The notes below the pieces were generated by a model that searched no databases, had not been told where the DNA came from, and was given only the letters and a program-made list of their open reading frames with translations. From contig OY755042.1 of assembly GCA_963576565.1 (NCBI GenBank), positions 10,117,813 through 10,181,812 of the forward strand: 64,000 bases of DNA, read 5' to 3'. This stretch comes from Aspidapion aeneum. Its lineage: Eukaryota; Arthropoda; Insecta; Coleoptera; Brentidae. The position numbers were made by a program, and so were the translations under genes. This document shows, piece after piece, positions 34,740-45,196 of this stretch; position 1 is the first letter of the stretch; each line of letters starts with the position of its first letter.

Positions 34740-37120
34740 TTCCTATTCTATTCGTGACATGGCAGTTTCCTCTGTTGGATAATTTGGCCTGGAATTACTC
34801 ATCTGTTATTAAGGTGATATCATCAGCATATGTTAGGTGGCCCAAGTATTGTCCACTTACTTTGATGCCTATTTCTTCCCAATATAAGTTTTTAAACATC
34901 TTCTAGGGTCTGGTTAAAGGGTTTGATTGATATTGTTGCTTCACTAACAGGGTGTCCGAGAACTAATGGTACATAGTTAAACTGTAGATTCCCTGGATCA
35001 AAATACTACGATTTAGCCACACTTACCTTAGTCCAAAAGTTCGTACTAACCGAGATACAGGGTGTTAAACTTTATTTTTTCAATTCGATTTTCTTTAATA
35101 ACTTTTTTACTAATTAACATTTTTGCAAAAAATAACCAGCGTGTAAGTTTTTTTGAAATTGGCAAGACGATTCGGTTGAAAATTTTGATGTATAGTATAC
35201 AGGGTGTTCCCTGGACCACTAGCATTGCATTAAAATCAGTGACTTTTTTTTGTGCCTCGGTGTATACCAGTTTTTATGTAAAATAATGGTTTTTCCATCC
35301 TTTTTATGTAAAAAAGTTATACTGTTTTAAAGTCGCTCAGAGCAACGGTTTTTGAAATTTTTGCATTTAAAGTTTTTATTGCATGTGAGTGATATGCCAA
35401 TTCATTCTACTAATTAGTATTTTTGCAAAAACTAACCAGCATGTAGGTTTTTCTGAAATTCGCAAGACGATTCCGTTGAAAAATTTGATGTACAATGTAC
35501 AGGGTGTTCTTTGGACCACTACCATTGCATTAAAATCATCAGTGTATTTTTTTGTGCTTCGGTGTATACTTAAGCAGGTTTTTAAACAGAACATTATTTT
35601 AATTATTAATAGCAAAAAATAAATAAAAACTAATTATAAAAATTATACATATTTTATTCCAACAACAAATTTTAAGATAGAAAAACAAAAAAAAATCTAC
35701 AAATAATGTTCCAAATGGTCACCGTTAACCTGAATACATTTGTTTATTCGCTCATTATACGAACGTCTGATTTAAAAAAAAAAGATTTGCATTTCTGAAT
35801 GCCTCTCCAGCATTTTGAATTTTTTGAAATATTTTTTCTCGGGTATTTATCTAGCCTACAATAATAAACAGTTTTAAGTTTGATTTACTATTTGTCAATT
35901 TAAAAATTTTAAGTTAGTTGCGCCATGCTTAAGAAATTTTATATTTTTTTAAATAAATAATAAAATATTAATTTTATTGATAATTAAAATTTTCTTTCAA
36001 AACAATAAAAAAATACTTGCATTAATAAATTATACGTACTTACCATTTAAAAAAAAAACTAATATGAAGAGGTTTTTGTTCCGCATTAAAAACAAAGCCC
36101 TACACGCAATAACGAACAATGATAACACACTTATGATAATTCAAGAACCACCCTGTATATTTTTTAACTTAATATTTATTAAGAAAACATCCAATCTTAG
36201 AATGCTATCAAAAAGTATTGATTATAGCTAATATGTATGAAGTAGATAAGAATTTAATCAAAAATCTTTTACGCACACAATAAAAACTTCTAATTAAAAT
36301 ATCTTGAAAACCGTTCCTCTAAGCGACATCTAAACACTATAACTTTTTTACTTAAATAAAATTAAAAAATTCAGGTTTTTAATAGAATCTTGTATACACC
36401 AGGGAACAAAAAAGTTAGACCTAATTTAATGTAACGGTACCGACCCAGAGAACACCACGAATAATATAAAAACCACCAAACCGAATTTTTTGTGCAAAAT
36501 TATTAATTAGTAGAAAGAATTGAAGAAAGTATCATACATAAATTAGGCATCATCACTCACATGCAATAAAAACTTTAAATGCAAAAATCTCAAAAACCGT
36601 TGCTTTGAGCGACCTTAAAACAGTATAACTTTTTTACATGAAAAGGATGGAAAAACCATTATATTACATAAAAACTGGTATACACCAAGGCACAACAAAA
36701 ATACACTGATTTTTATGCAATGGTAGTGGTCTAAGGAACACCCTGTACATTGTACATCAAATTTTTCAACAGAATCGTCTTGACAATTTTAAAAAAACTT
36801 ACACGCTGGTTAGTTTTTGCAAAAATATTAATTATTAAAAAAGTTATGAAAGAAAATCAAATTGCAAAAATAAAGTTTAACACCCTGTATCTCGGTTAGT
36901 ACGAACTTTTGGACTAAGGTAAGTGTGGCTAAATCGTAATATTTTGACCCAAGGAATCTACAGTTTAACCATGTACCATTAGTTCTGGGACACCCTGTAT
37001 ATTGGCTATTAAGTCTGTGTATCTGTCATGTATTCGGCTATTACTTAAAGATGCTTTTACTGCCCAGTGCTCAATGCTATCGAAAGCTTTTGCAAAGTCT
37101 TTAACGCAGTATACCGGGTG
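34740..37120 (-). pseudogene. LINE reverse transcriptase fragments split by a mariner-like element
   Basis: On the minus strand, 37120-37015 reads VKDFAKAFDSIEHWAVKASL, the first RT catalytic Asp block. After skipping the insertion at 34948-36997, 34880-34795 reads GQYLGHLTYADDITLITDE, with the catalytic YADD box. The order and spacing fit one RTE-like LINE fragment later interrupted. A few stops show it is inactive. Confidence 0.75.
34948..36997. mobile_element. mariner-like element with long, internally duplicated inverted repeats
   Basis: About 2,050 bp, ends CAGGGTGTCC(c/g)AGAACTAATGG and its inverse, with TA on the right flank. The left arm contains two ~300-bp sub-blocks (34.95-35.29 and 35.38-35.58 kb) sharing gcaagacgattc and acagggtgttc phrases. 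The right arm mirrors this. The minus strand at 35775-35695 reads RINKCIQVNGDHLEHYL and a stop, the same transposase piece seen in the 10.6-11.7 kb element. Confidence 0.8.
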
Positions 37121-37124
37121 GGCC

Positions 37125-37850
37125 AAAAAAACTGGACAATTTTTTTTATTACAACTTTTGAACTAACCATCGATTTTAATGGGATAAACTGCACTTGGTA
37201 GAGAATTGATCAAAGTTTTGACTAAATATATTTTATTGTCCGCCATCTCAAAATCCAAGATGGCGGACGAAATTAAATTGTCCCCCTCAAAGATGCTCGT
37301 TTATTCTTGTGTTGCGAACATGATTGAATAATTTTTTTAAATAAGTAAAAAAGCTGTATTCTTGCCACGCACAAGGTACGAATCCGGAAAATCGGTTTGG
37401 TGGTTCTCAAAAAATATATTTTTGTTTCAACCATTGTTTTAAATAATATACGAGTGCCTTGTCAATCATGTCTGCATTTATTTCCTTATAAATTTATTAC
37501 TACTGAACCGATTTTAATGAAACAAAAAACATCCTGGTCAGAATTGATTGCTTTTTCAAGAGCATGATCAAAATTTATCGCCATCTTAAAATTTAAGATG
37601 GCGGACAGAATCATACTTGATTCTTCAAAATAGTGTGTTGATTCTTATTTTCTGAAAATGTTTTAGTTTTTATTTTAATTTATAGAAAAGCACTGCTTTT
37701 CCCCCACACAACGAGGTACACATTAGTAAAATCGGTGTGGAGGTTTTCAAAAAATCTATTTTTGTTTCAGCCATTGTTTTATAGGTTATATGATTGCATT
37801 GCCAATCCTGTCTGCATTCATTTCCTTATAAACTCATAATAGTCATAAAG
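37125..37850. repeat. ~339-bp tandem duplication with CGCCATCT hairpins
   Basis: Two units aligned at 37241 and 37579 share gatcaaa, the cgccatct...agatggcgga hairpin, aaaaaatatatttttgtttca, and tctgcatttatttccttataa. In the first unit the stem is 11 bp and perfect (37238-37248 with 37258-37268). Starts after accgggtgggccaaaaa, which resembles a transposon end. Confidence 0.7.
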
Positions 37851-40526
37851 AATGTAACAAAAAAAGTCTCAATTACTGAGATATCAATGGGTGGAATTTA
37901 ACAAAATTTCCCTATCAATAACTGGCAAAAAAAATTCTTACAATTTGGACTGTGTAAAAAAAACTAACAATGTTTTTTCATTAATTTTTAGGCTTAAGCT
38001 ATTAATAACTGGGTATTGTGCCTAGCTTGTTAATTTGCTAGGGATAGTACAGTAGAATTAATTTAATTCTGATGATGTTATGTTTAGATTGTTTTGTTTA
38101 TTTGTCTGGTTTTGCCTGCATTGATAACACAGCCCCACAAAAAAAAAAATCGTTGAGAAACCCAGAGAGTAGATCCCCATAATCCTGCTAATTTTGGGGC
38201 GCTAAAACCTAATTTTACAAAAAAAAATTATCCAATTTCCTCTATTACTTTGGGGATAAACATTCATCTATTTTAAAAATTCAAAATTAAGGGATAATCT
38301 TAAGTATTTTTGTCAGCTGAACTAAAATATAATGATTAAAAAAGATTTTAACCATTTAGTCCCTCCCTCCCTTTGTTAACCAAGAGTATGTGGGGGTTAA
38401 AACTTTTTATGGACATGAAAAGTTTATTATATGATGCTAGTATTTTTATTTGCAAAATCCAACCAGGACATTAAAAACTATTTTCATTGACTCAGTTGCC
38501 CCTACGTCACCCAAGCACCCCCTTTTCTGAGTGAGCAGGAGAGGTGTGATAGTTATAATTAAATTTAGTATAAATAATAAAATAGTTCTTTGTTTTCAAA
38601 TTCAAATTTATTTAAAAAAATGTATACAAACAAGGACTGTTACCTCCAGAGGGCAGTGATAGGGGGAAATTAGATAATTAAAGCTTTTTTCTGTTTGTAC
38701 AAATCAGTAAAATTTCTCAGTGATTCTTTTATGTATTTTTTCCTAAAAATGCTTTACAAAGGGAAAGGGGGCGACAGGTGATCTGCTGCCCACAGTAGCT
38801 GTAAAAAAATTGTGTACACTGTATACTCCAGGACATTAAAATACAGTAAAGGAGCAAGAATTCATTTAAAAGTCCTGTGTGATGGTGTACAAATTTAGTC
38901 CAGCTGATCAGCCATCAGGAGAGGGGGGTCAAAAATCAAAAAAATGAATACCAGCTGGAATTTTTGCTTTAATACTGTTTCGAACACTTTTTCAAAAAAT
39001 TAACCCTTTTTGCTTTTAATCAGTTTAAACTCACAGAGGCATAGGGGGCTTATTCCACACAAAAAGGTATTTTTTACAAATACTAAGAAGGCATACTTCA
39101 TATACACATTTGAAAAGGAGTAAGAAACATCTAAATTTAAAAAAAAGATGTAACTCCAAAATCTAAAATAACTTTGATTTAAAATTAAAACATTTGAAAA
39201 TTTGAATTTTATAGGTTAAATCAACAGCTTCTAAAGAATGTTTATATCAAAAATTGCTTCAATTGTCCATTTAAGTAAGACATTTTTTTTTTTGCACATT
39301 CTGTAAATTTTGGAAATGGCACCTATGTTGGGACATGACATCAAGGTACACACCTTTCTGACATAACAAAGCAACAATATATTATGTCACAGTCAAGAGA
39401 GAGATATACAAATTTACATGGTATTACTGGAAATATGTGGTAAAATTTTGGGTCAGCTGTTCTCTGTTCCCCCTCGCTTCTTCAGTAACAATGTCAGGTC
39501 AGGACTTAAAGGTTAAATTAAGTAATTGTATGGAAAACTGTAAGGATCTTTCATTCTTCCCTAGTAAAAAGTTTATCAATTGAAGGGTACAGTGGAAAAA
39601 CAAGATTCCATTTTTCAAAAAGTTGAGTAAAATGAAATTTAAAGTGGGAGTCTCATCGTTTTTCCACAGTGCTGCCCAAGGTGCTGCCTATTTTTAGCCG
39701 TAGCTTTTAGTGGAATCTCATTGTTTATCCCCTGTAAGGTTTAGTGTGTTACTACTTCATGATTTTGAAAAAAAATTGAATCTCATCGTTTTTCCACTAG
39801 ACCCTTCAAATGTCTAGATTTTTCAAGATTTGCCTGGATTCTGTCAAATATTTCAGAATCTAAAGTGAAACCTTCATAAAAAACAGTTTCAAGCATATTT
39901 AGGTTCCTTCTGTTCATCGCCTTTTTTCCCTTTTTTAAACCACTATTATGACATTTTGTGTTTTTTGCCATGTTACATAAAACCATTAAATCCATCTAAA
40001 TTCCAGACTTTCTTAAGAAAAAAACATATCCTAAAAAAGAAACGAATCCTTAAATCTGGCAACCCTATTTTAAAAAAGGGGGCCACCTCACAAAAAAGTA
40101 GTTTAAAAAAACTGGCAAAATCCCAAAAAAAAAACCGGTAACCCAGTCATAAGTATAGGTAATAATGAAACAATAAAAAAATACAACTATCACAATACCA
40201 AACTCACCTGAGAAATCTTCTAATCTTTTACAATTTTAAGAGTACCAGACTTGCAGTTCCTTCTCAACAAATCACCACCTCAAAACCTCAAAATCAACTG
40301 TTCGACTTTTTTAACCTCACAGCAAGGTCAAATAAAGGTCGCGGAAAATTTTAAATGACAAGCCAGGGCGTAAATATTTCCCTGAAACGAGTTTCACCTC
40401 TTTGTCTAATGTGTGGTAGACAAGGAGAAAAATAAAAATCTGTGTTATACTGACCAATATTTTACTCACCAACTGGTTTTATACAAAAGTTGCTTGCGTT
40501 CGTTTATTCGATTTGTAAGCTCTATC
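37851..40526. other. intergenic DNA without a supported gene
   Basis: AT-rich. Short frames such as minus-strand 39995-39783 have no recognisable domain. No repeat shared with the rest of the window was noticed. Confidence 0.4.
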
Positions 40527-41492
40527 AAGGCCAACACAAAAATAGAGGCCACGACCCTGAAAAAGTCAGCTGTTCTCCCGGGGCTGAATTTTACATTGGT
40601 TCTTATGGGAGGTCAGACGTTTTTTTATGATATTTTCAAAATGGCACTACAGATTTCCGCAAAATTTCAGTGAAATATTCTCAGACACCATCCCGATATT
40701 CCACCAAAGGTTTGTAAGGAAGCAACATGATTAAAAGGTTAAAATCTTCAAGATTTAGCATTCCTTATTTTGAATTCAAATTACCCGCCATGTACCACAT
40801 GCCAACTGTTATATTTGACATGTATTTGACTTTGTCATATGTGATTGTCACATTCGCTTCTGCTTTAAACTTAATTTTTGTGTGGAATGACGGTTCATGG
40901 ATATTTGATTTTTTGTTAAATAAAGCCGTTTTTGAGATTGTTTTTACTTTATTCTGGCAGAACAATTTTTTTAAAATGTATAGTAAGCCCTAATTTTTCA
41001 TAGCCGCTTCATTAGCTCACACAAAAATTAAGTTTAAAGCAGAAGCGAATGTGACAATCACATATGACAAAGTCAAATACATGTCAAATATAACAGTTGG
41101 CATGTGGTACATGGCGGGTAATTTGAATTCAAAATAAGGAATGCTAAATCTTGAAGATTTTAACCTTTTAATCATGTTGCTTCCTTACAAACCTTTGGTG
41201 GAATATCGGGATGGTGTCTGAGAATATTTCACTGAAATTTTGCGGAAATCTGTAGTGCCATTTTGAAAATATCATAAAAAAACGTCTGACCTCCCATAAG
41301 ACCCAATGTAAAATTCAGCCCCGGGAGAACAGCTGATTTTTTCAGGGTCGTGGCCTCTATTTTTGTGTTGGCCTTACTTCAATATTTTAAAGACAATCAG
41401 CTGTGTCGTAACGTGACCATCAAAAAAAAATCAGCCCCGGATGTGACATCAACAAAGTGGAGGATCGTGGCTCGTCCATTTTGATAGCCCTG
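40527..41492. mobile_element. foldback element with 358-bp arms
   Basis: 40527-40884 and 41018-41375 are nearly perfect reverse complements separated by a 133-bp loop. The right side extends to ...atagccctg at 41492. The right arm and loop recur at 54754-55254, where the outer end agggctattaaaacgg is present on the left. Open frames here are side effects of the palindrome. Confidence 0.85.
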
Positions 41493-41557
41493 GCTCTATA
41501 AGCTCCGTTTTCTCTTTGCCTTTCGTTTATTTTTAATTGAGCAAATCTAGCAGCGAA

Positions 41558-42295
41558 TTTTAGAAAAGGTCTGGTAACGTCTGGAAATGGTCAGAAAAAG
41601 TCTGGAAATAATCTGGAAAACTCTGGACTACTTTGGAAAGGCCTGGAGATCTTAAGGAAAAGTCTGCAAGTGTCCTGGAAAAGATTGCAAATGTTCAGAG
41701 AAAGTCCGAAAATGTCCTGAAAACTCTGGACAGGTGTGGAAAAGTATAACTATTTTCAAGAAGTCTAGAACACTCTGGAAATGTCTAGAATTATCCCGGA
41801 AAAATATCGAAATGTTTGGAAAACGTCTGAAGAAGCCTGCAAATGTACAGAAAATACCCGGATATGTTCTGTTATATTCTAGAAATATTCCGGAAAATAC
41901 TGAACAAGTCTGTACTTGTTTTGGAAATCAATTAAGAATTTTAAAAATGTACTGGAAAACTCTGAAAATAATATGAAAAAGTCTGGAAATTTTTATAAAA
42001 AGCCTAAAAATGTTCTGGAAAAGTCTGCGAATGTACATGAAGTCCGGAAATGTCCTGAAAAACTTGGGACAAGTGTGGAAAAGTATGAACATTTTCTAGA
42101 TAAGTCTAAAAAACTATGGAAAAGTCTGGAAATGTGGCAAAGTCTGGAAAAGTCTGCAAATGTTCAGAAGAAGACCTGTAATGTTGTGGGAAAGTCTAAA
42201 AATGTTCTAAAAAACAATGGACAAGTCTGAAAATGTTCTATTAAATTTAGAAAAACTCTGCGAAAGTCTAGAAATGTTTATGAAAACTCCGTTAT
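41558..42295. repeat. degenerate minisatellite of aaagtctggaaatgt units
   Basis: About 740 bp in which variants of gtctggaaa(a/t)(g/t) recur every 12-30 bp with no fixed period. Short open frames inside it reflect the repeat and are not genes. Confidence 0.75.
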
Positions 42296-42301
42296 ATTAT
42301 T

Positions 42302-42326
42302 GGTTCGGTTCGGTTCGGTTCGGTTC
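42302..42326. repeat. (GGTTC)5 microsatellite
   Basis: Five perfect copies of a 5-bp unit directly after the minisatellite. Confidence 0.9.
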
Positions 42327-44075
42327 CGTATACTGTATATATCCATACCAATTGTGTTGCTTCTCTCATTGATCGCAGTGTCTGTATTAAAACTGTTCTA
42401 ACATGGTTGTCTTAAATGAAGATTCAAGTGTATACCAAATGTGACCATTTTTGGTGCGTCTATGCCAGATCTACCGCTGCTGTGAGCGGGGAGCGATATA
42501 CATCATTGGAAAGGAAATTTCTTCAGCTTTAAAAATAAGTTTTAAAACCAGACATGTGGAACAGTAAAATTTAAGAAAAATAAAAAAAAAACAAGTTTTT
42601 TTCACACCTCTCATTTATTTAAATGCCTATAAAAGGTGCGCCACTGATGTAAGGAGGGCGTGTTTATACATCGTTAGAGAGGACTTTTCATCTGCCTCAA
42701 TAATTGTTACTTAGTTATTTTAGCCAAGTTAAAACGTTGCAAATAATTTAGAAAATACAGTGTTTTAGAGGGGGGTGATAGGGGTAATGCCCCCCACCCC
42801 CACTTTAAAGAAGATTAACTTGAAAAAGTCAGTTTTAAGTTTTACTAACCAAAAATAATATTTTACTCACTCTCATTTTTATTTATTCAGTTACAAAAAT
42901 GAATGTTCAGAACACATTCCCGACAAGTCACTTGTGACTTAGGGAATCTGTTCAAATGGAAATTGTAATTTGAATGTAATGCTTTTTTATAAAATAAATG
43001 AATCTGGAATCTTGAATCTTGAAATTTTTGTTTGATTTAAGGATTTCTACAAACACATTTATTTTTATTTCAAGGCGGCTATTAAAAAAAGATACGTCTA
43101 GCTTGATAACTATTTAACTGTATACAATGGGCTTATACCTAAAAATATTTTTTTGAAAAAAAACATTGTGCTAAATATAAAAAATACCACAAAAAATAGA
43201 TAACAAAAATATTTTAAAAAATTTCCCCTTTTTCGTACGGTAATGGAATGTGCACCACTGCCGTTAAAGGGTACTTAGGTACATCGCTGAAAAGGAAATT
43301 GTATTCGCTTGAAAAATGATTTCTAGAATATTTTTGAAAAAGTTGACTGTTTTCGAGTTATTAGCAAAAAACTATCAAAAAGCACGTTTAAGGGGGGGAA
43401 CCACACCCTGCCAGGGGCGGAGGGTGGTTCCCTTTCGTAAAATGTTCGGGCGAGCCTTATGTCTATCCATGACAAGTGTGTTGCTTCTATCATTAAACGC
43501 AGCATATGGCTGGAATCTTGGATGTAGAGCCTGAACTAAAAGCAGATCTACGGATTCGCAGTATTGATTATTAGTCATACAAGTCAAATGATTTCTAAGA
43601 GATGGCGCAACAGCAATTAAAATCAAGGTGGTTTTTGGATTTGAATATTTGCCGTCTTTAGCCTACTCAGCCGGTAAGAATAACGTCATTAGATCGCGAA
43701 AAGAAAACCATTTTCTTGAATTGCTAACTTAACAACAGCGCTAAACTACTTATCTCTCTTTGTGCCATTTATTTAAATAGCGATCTTACTTCAATTCGCA
43801 TATTTTCATTGGCCAAACGATCGTTGACGAACCCCGTATACAAGTTTACCTAATCTACACAATATTTACACACGCCTTGCGTGAAGGTAGAGTGCACGCT
43901 GCCTACACGTTTACTTCACCAGTGCATGCGCGTAGAATTCCCAATTTTGTATTTTTCCTGCCACCACGAGTGCATGCAGGTTTACGCACTGCTTACAGGA
44001 TTTAGAAAGCTAATAAATCCCTTTTTGCATTGACCCTTTTTTGTAATTTTTTGCGGATGTCAGTGTTACACCCTG
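42327..44075. other. intergenic DNA without a supported gene
   Basis: Mixed composition, with two G/C-rich patches (42770-42800 and 43390-43430) of the gggggtg/ccccacccc kind often found inside insect MITEs. No gene or paired ends were identified. Confidence 0.4.
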
Positions 44076-44205
44076 TTTCCACCAATGCATGCCCAACCCG
44101 ATTCAAAAAATGCATCAGGTGACGCCGCATTTAAAACCGGTGCAATTCTTTGGGCCATCACGTGATGCGTTTTTTGAATCGGGGTGGGCATGCATTGGTG
44201 GAAAA
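44076..44205. repeat. ~45-bp inverted repeat (small hairpin element)
   Basis: ttccaccaatgcatgccca at 44077 pairs with tgggcatgcattggtggaa ending 44204; pairing continues through gattcaaaaaatgcatca. The spacer is about 35 bp. It lies about 0.95 kb upstream of the ACAP start codon. Confidence 0.8.
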
Positions 44206-44629
44206 AGAGAATTAGTCTTCTCATTTGAAAAATGAAAACAAAAAACCATTTGTCCTTGTCATAGTTTAAGCTTCATGCTGTCAAAGGATTGTCCTGAGAT
44301 TGTGTGTGTTGTGCATGCCTAATCCGAGAACTTGTAAAGCCATATGTGTCTCCACATATGGTATTCTGCTCTGTTCGTAGGCATGCGAGGCAAGCCAGTC
44401 TAACTATAAACTGGAAGTTTATGGTAAATTGGCTTGTATTTAAGTTCAGAGTTATGTCTTCTGTAGTGAGTCATGTCTCTGGTTAGTGGTTATGTCTGTA
44501 TTTGGTCTTCTAAAACTTTTGTTTAAGTTGTAGTTTGTATTCCTGTAAATGAGGCATACCCGTCATTGCCAGGATTCGTACGTTCGAGGCTACATTAGTA
44601 AAGCCAAGGAGTCTGTGAATATTTTTTTT

Positions 44630-44745
44630 TGGCCATCCACGGAAAAATACAAGAGTAACAAAATCGTTCTATGTCCGCTTAGCCACGAAAAATTGTTGAT
44701 TTTTTATTCACGGTAGTACTAAACTTCACGTTTATAACTAAAACT
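44630..44745. mobile_element. diverged end of a foldback-family element
   Basis: ccatccacggaaaaatac, cgcttagccacgaaa and ttattcacggtagtac correspond, with changes, to the right end of copies 1 and 2 (ctacccacggaaaaatat, ccgattagccacgaaac, attcacgggtac). Confidence 0.55.
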
Positions 44746-45143
44746 TCCGTAAAATGTTGCTGTACTAACAACAGCATGAACGCGGGCACGCTACATGATT
44801 AGAAATGTACAAATTCGTGTCGACCACCATGCTGGAGTGCGACCCTGTCAAACACGTTAAGCAAAAATGTAGCATTAAGATAAAAAACTCGTTGGTCAGT
44901 ACTGGTCAGTAAAATATTAAGACACGAGATAAATTATTCCGCCCGTGTGGATTGCTCATTAAACAACAAGCCGTCAACGGTCAAATGCCATTTTTGACGT
45001 TTGACGTCATGTCGGTCCCAGTGTTTTGATTTATTTTTCTGTAAAATTTGTGTAATTTTTCAATTAAATAAATTTTCTATGTGCTTTAGTTGAGAGGCAA
45101 ATCAAGCTTAGTAACTTTGCCGTGTTAACTCAAAGCGTTTAAA

Positions 45144-45196
45144 ATGGTTGTCATGATAGATTTGCACGAATGTTTGCGGGACTCTCCAAAATTCAG
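45144..45196 (+). CDS. CenB1A: ACAP coding exon 1 (residues 1-17 and two bases of 18)
   Basis: 53 bp encoding MVVMIDLHECLRDSPKF and ending ttcag|GTGTGT. Far too short to be found as an ORF; identified by matching the conserved ACAP N-terminus to exon 2. An acceptor-like ctttag at about 45083-45088 leaves open an upstream leader exon. Confidence 0.85.

Noticed and set aside
39783..40141. Overlapping short frames on both strands
   Set aside because: No domain, no splice context and AT-rich low-complexity lysine/asparagine content; most likely chance.
40413..40993. Frames of 60-90 codons in the 40.5-kb palindrome
   Set aside because: They mirror each other across the inverted repeat and match no protein I know.
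42302..42326. (GGTTC)5 as an interstitial telomeric repeat
   Set aside because: Arthropod telomere units are TTAGG or variants such as TCAGG; this unit differs and the array is only 25 bp.
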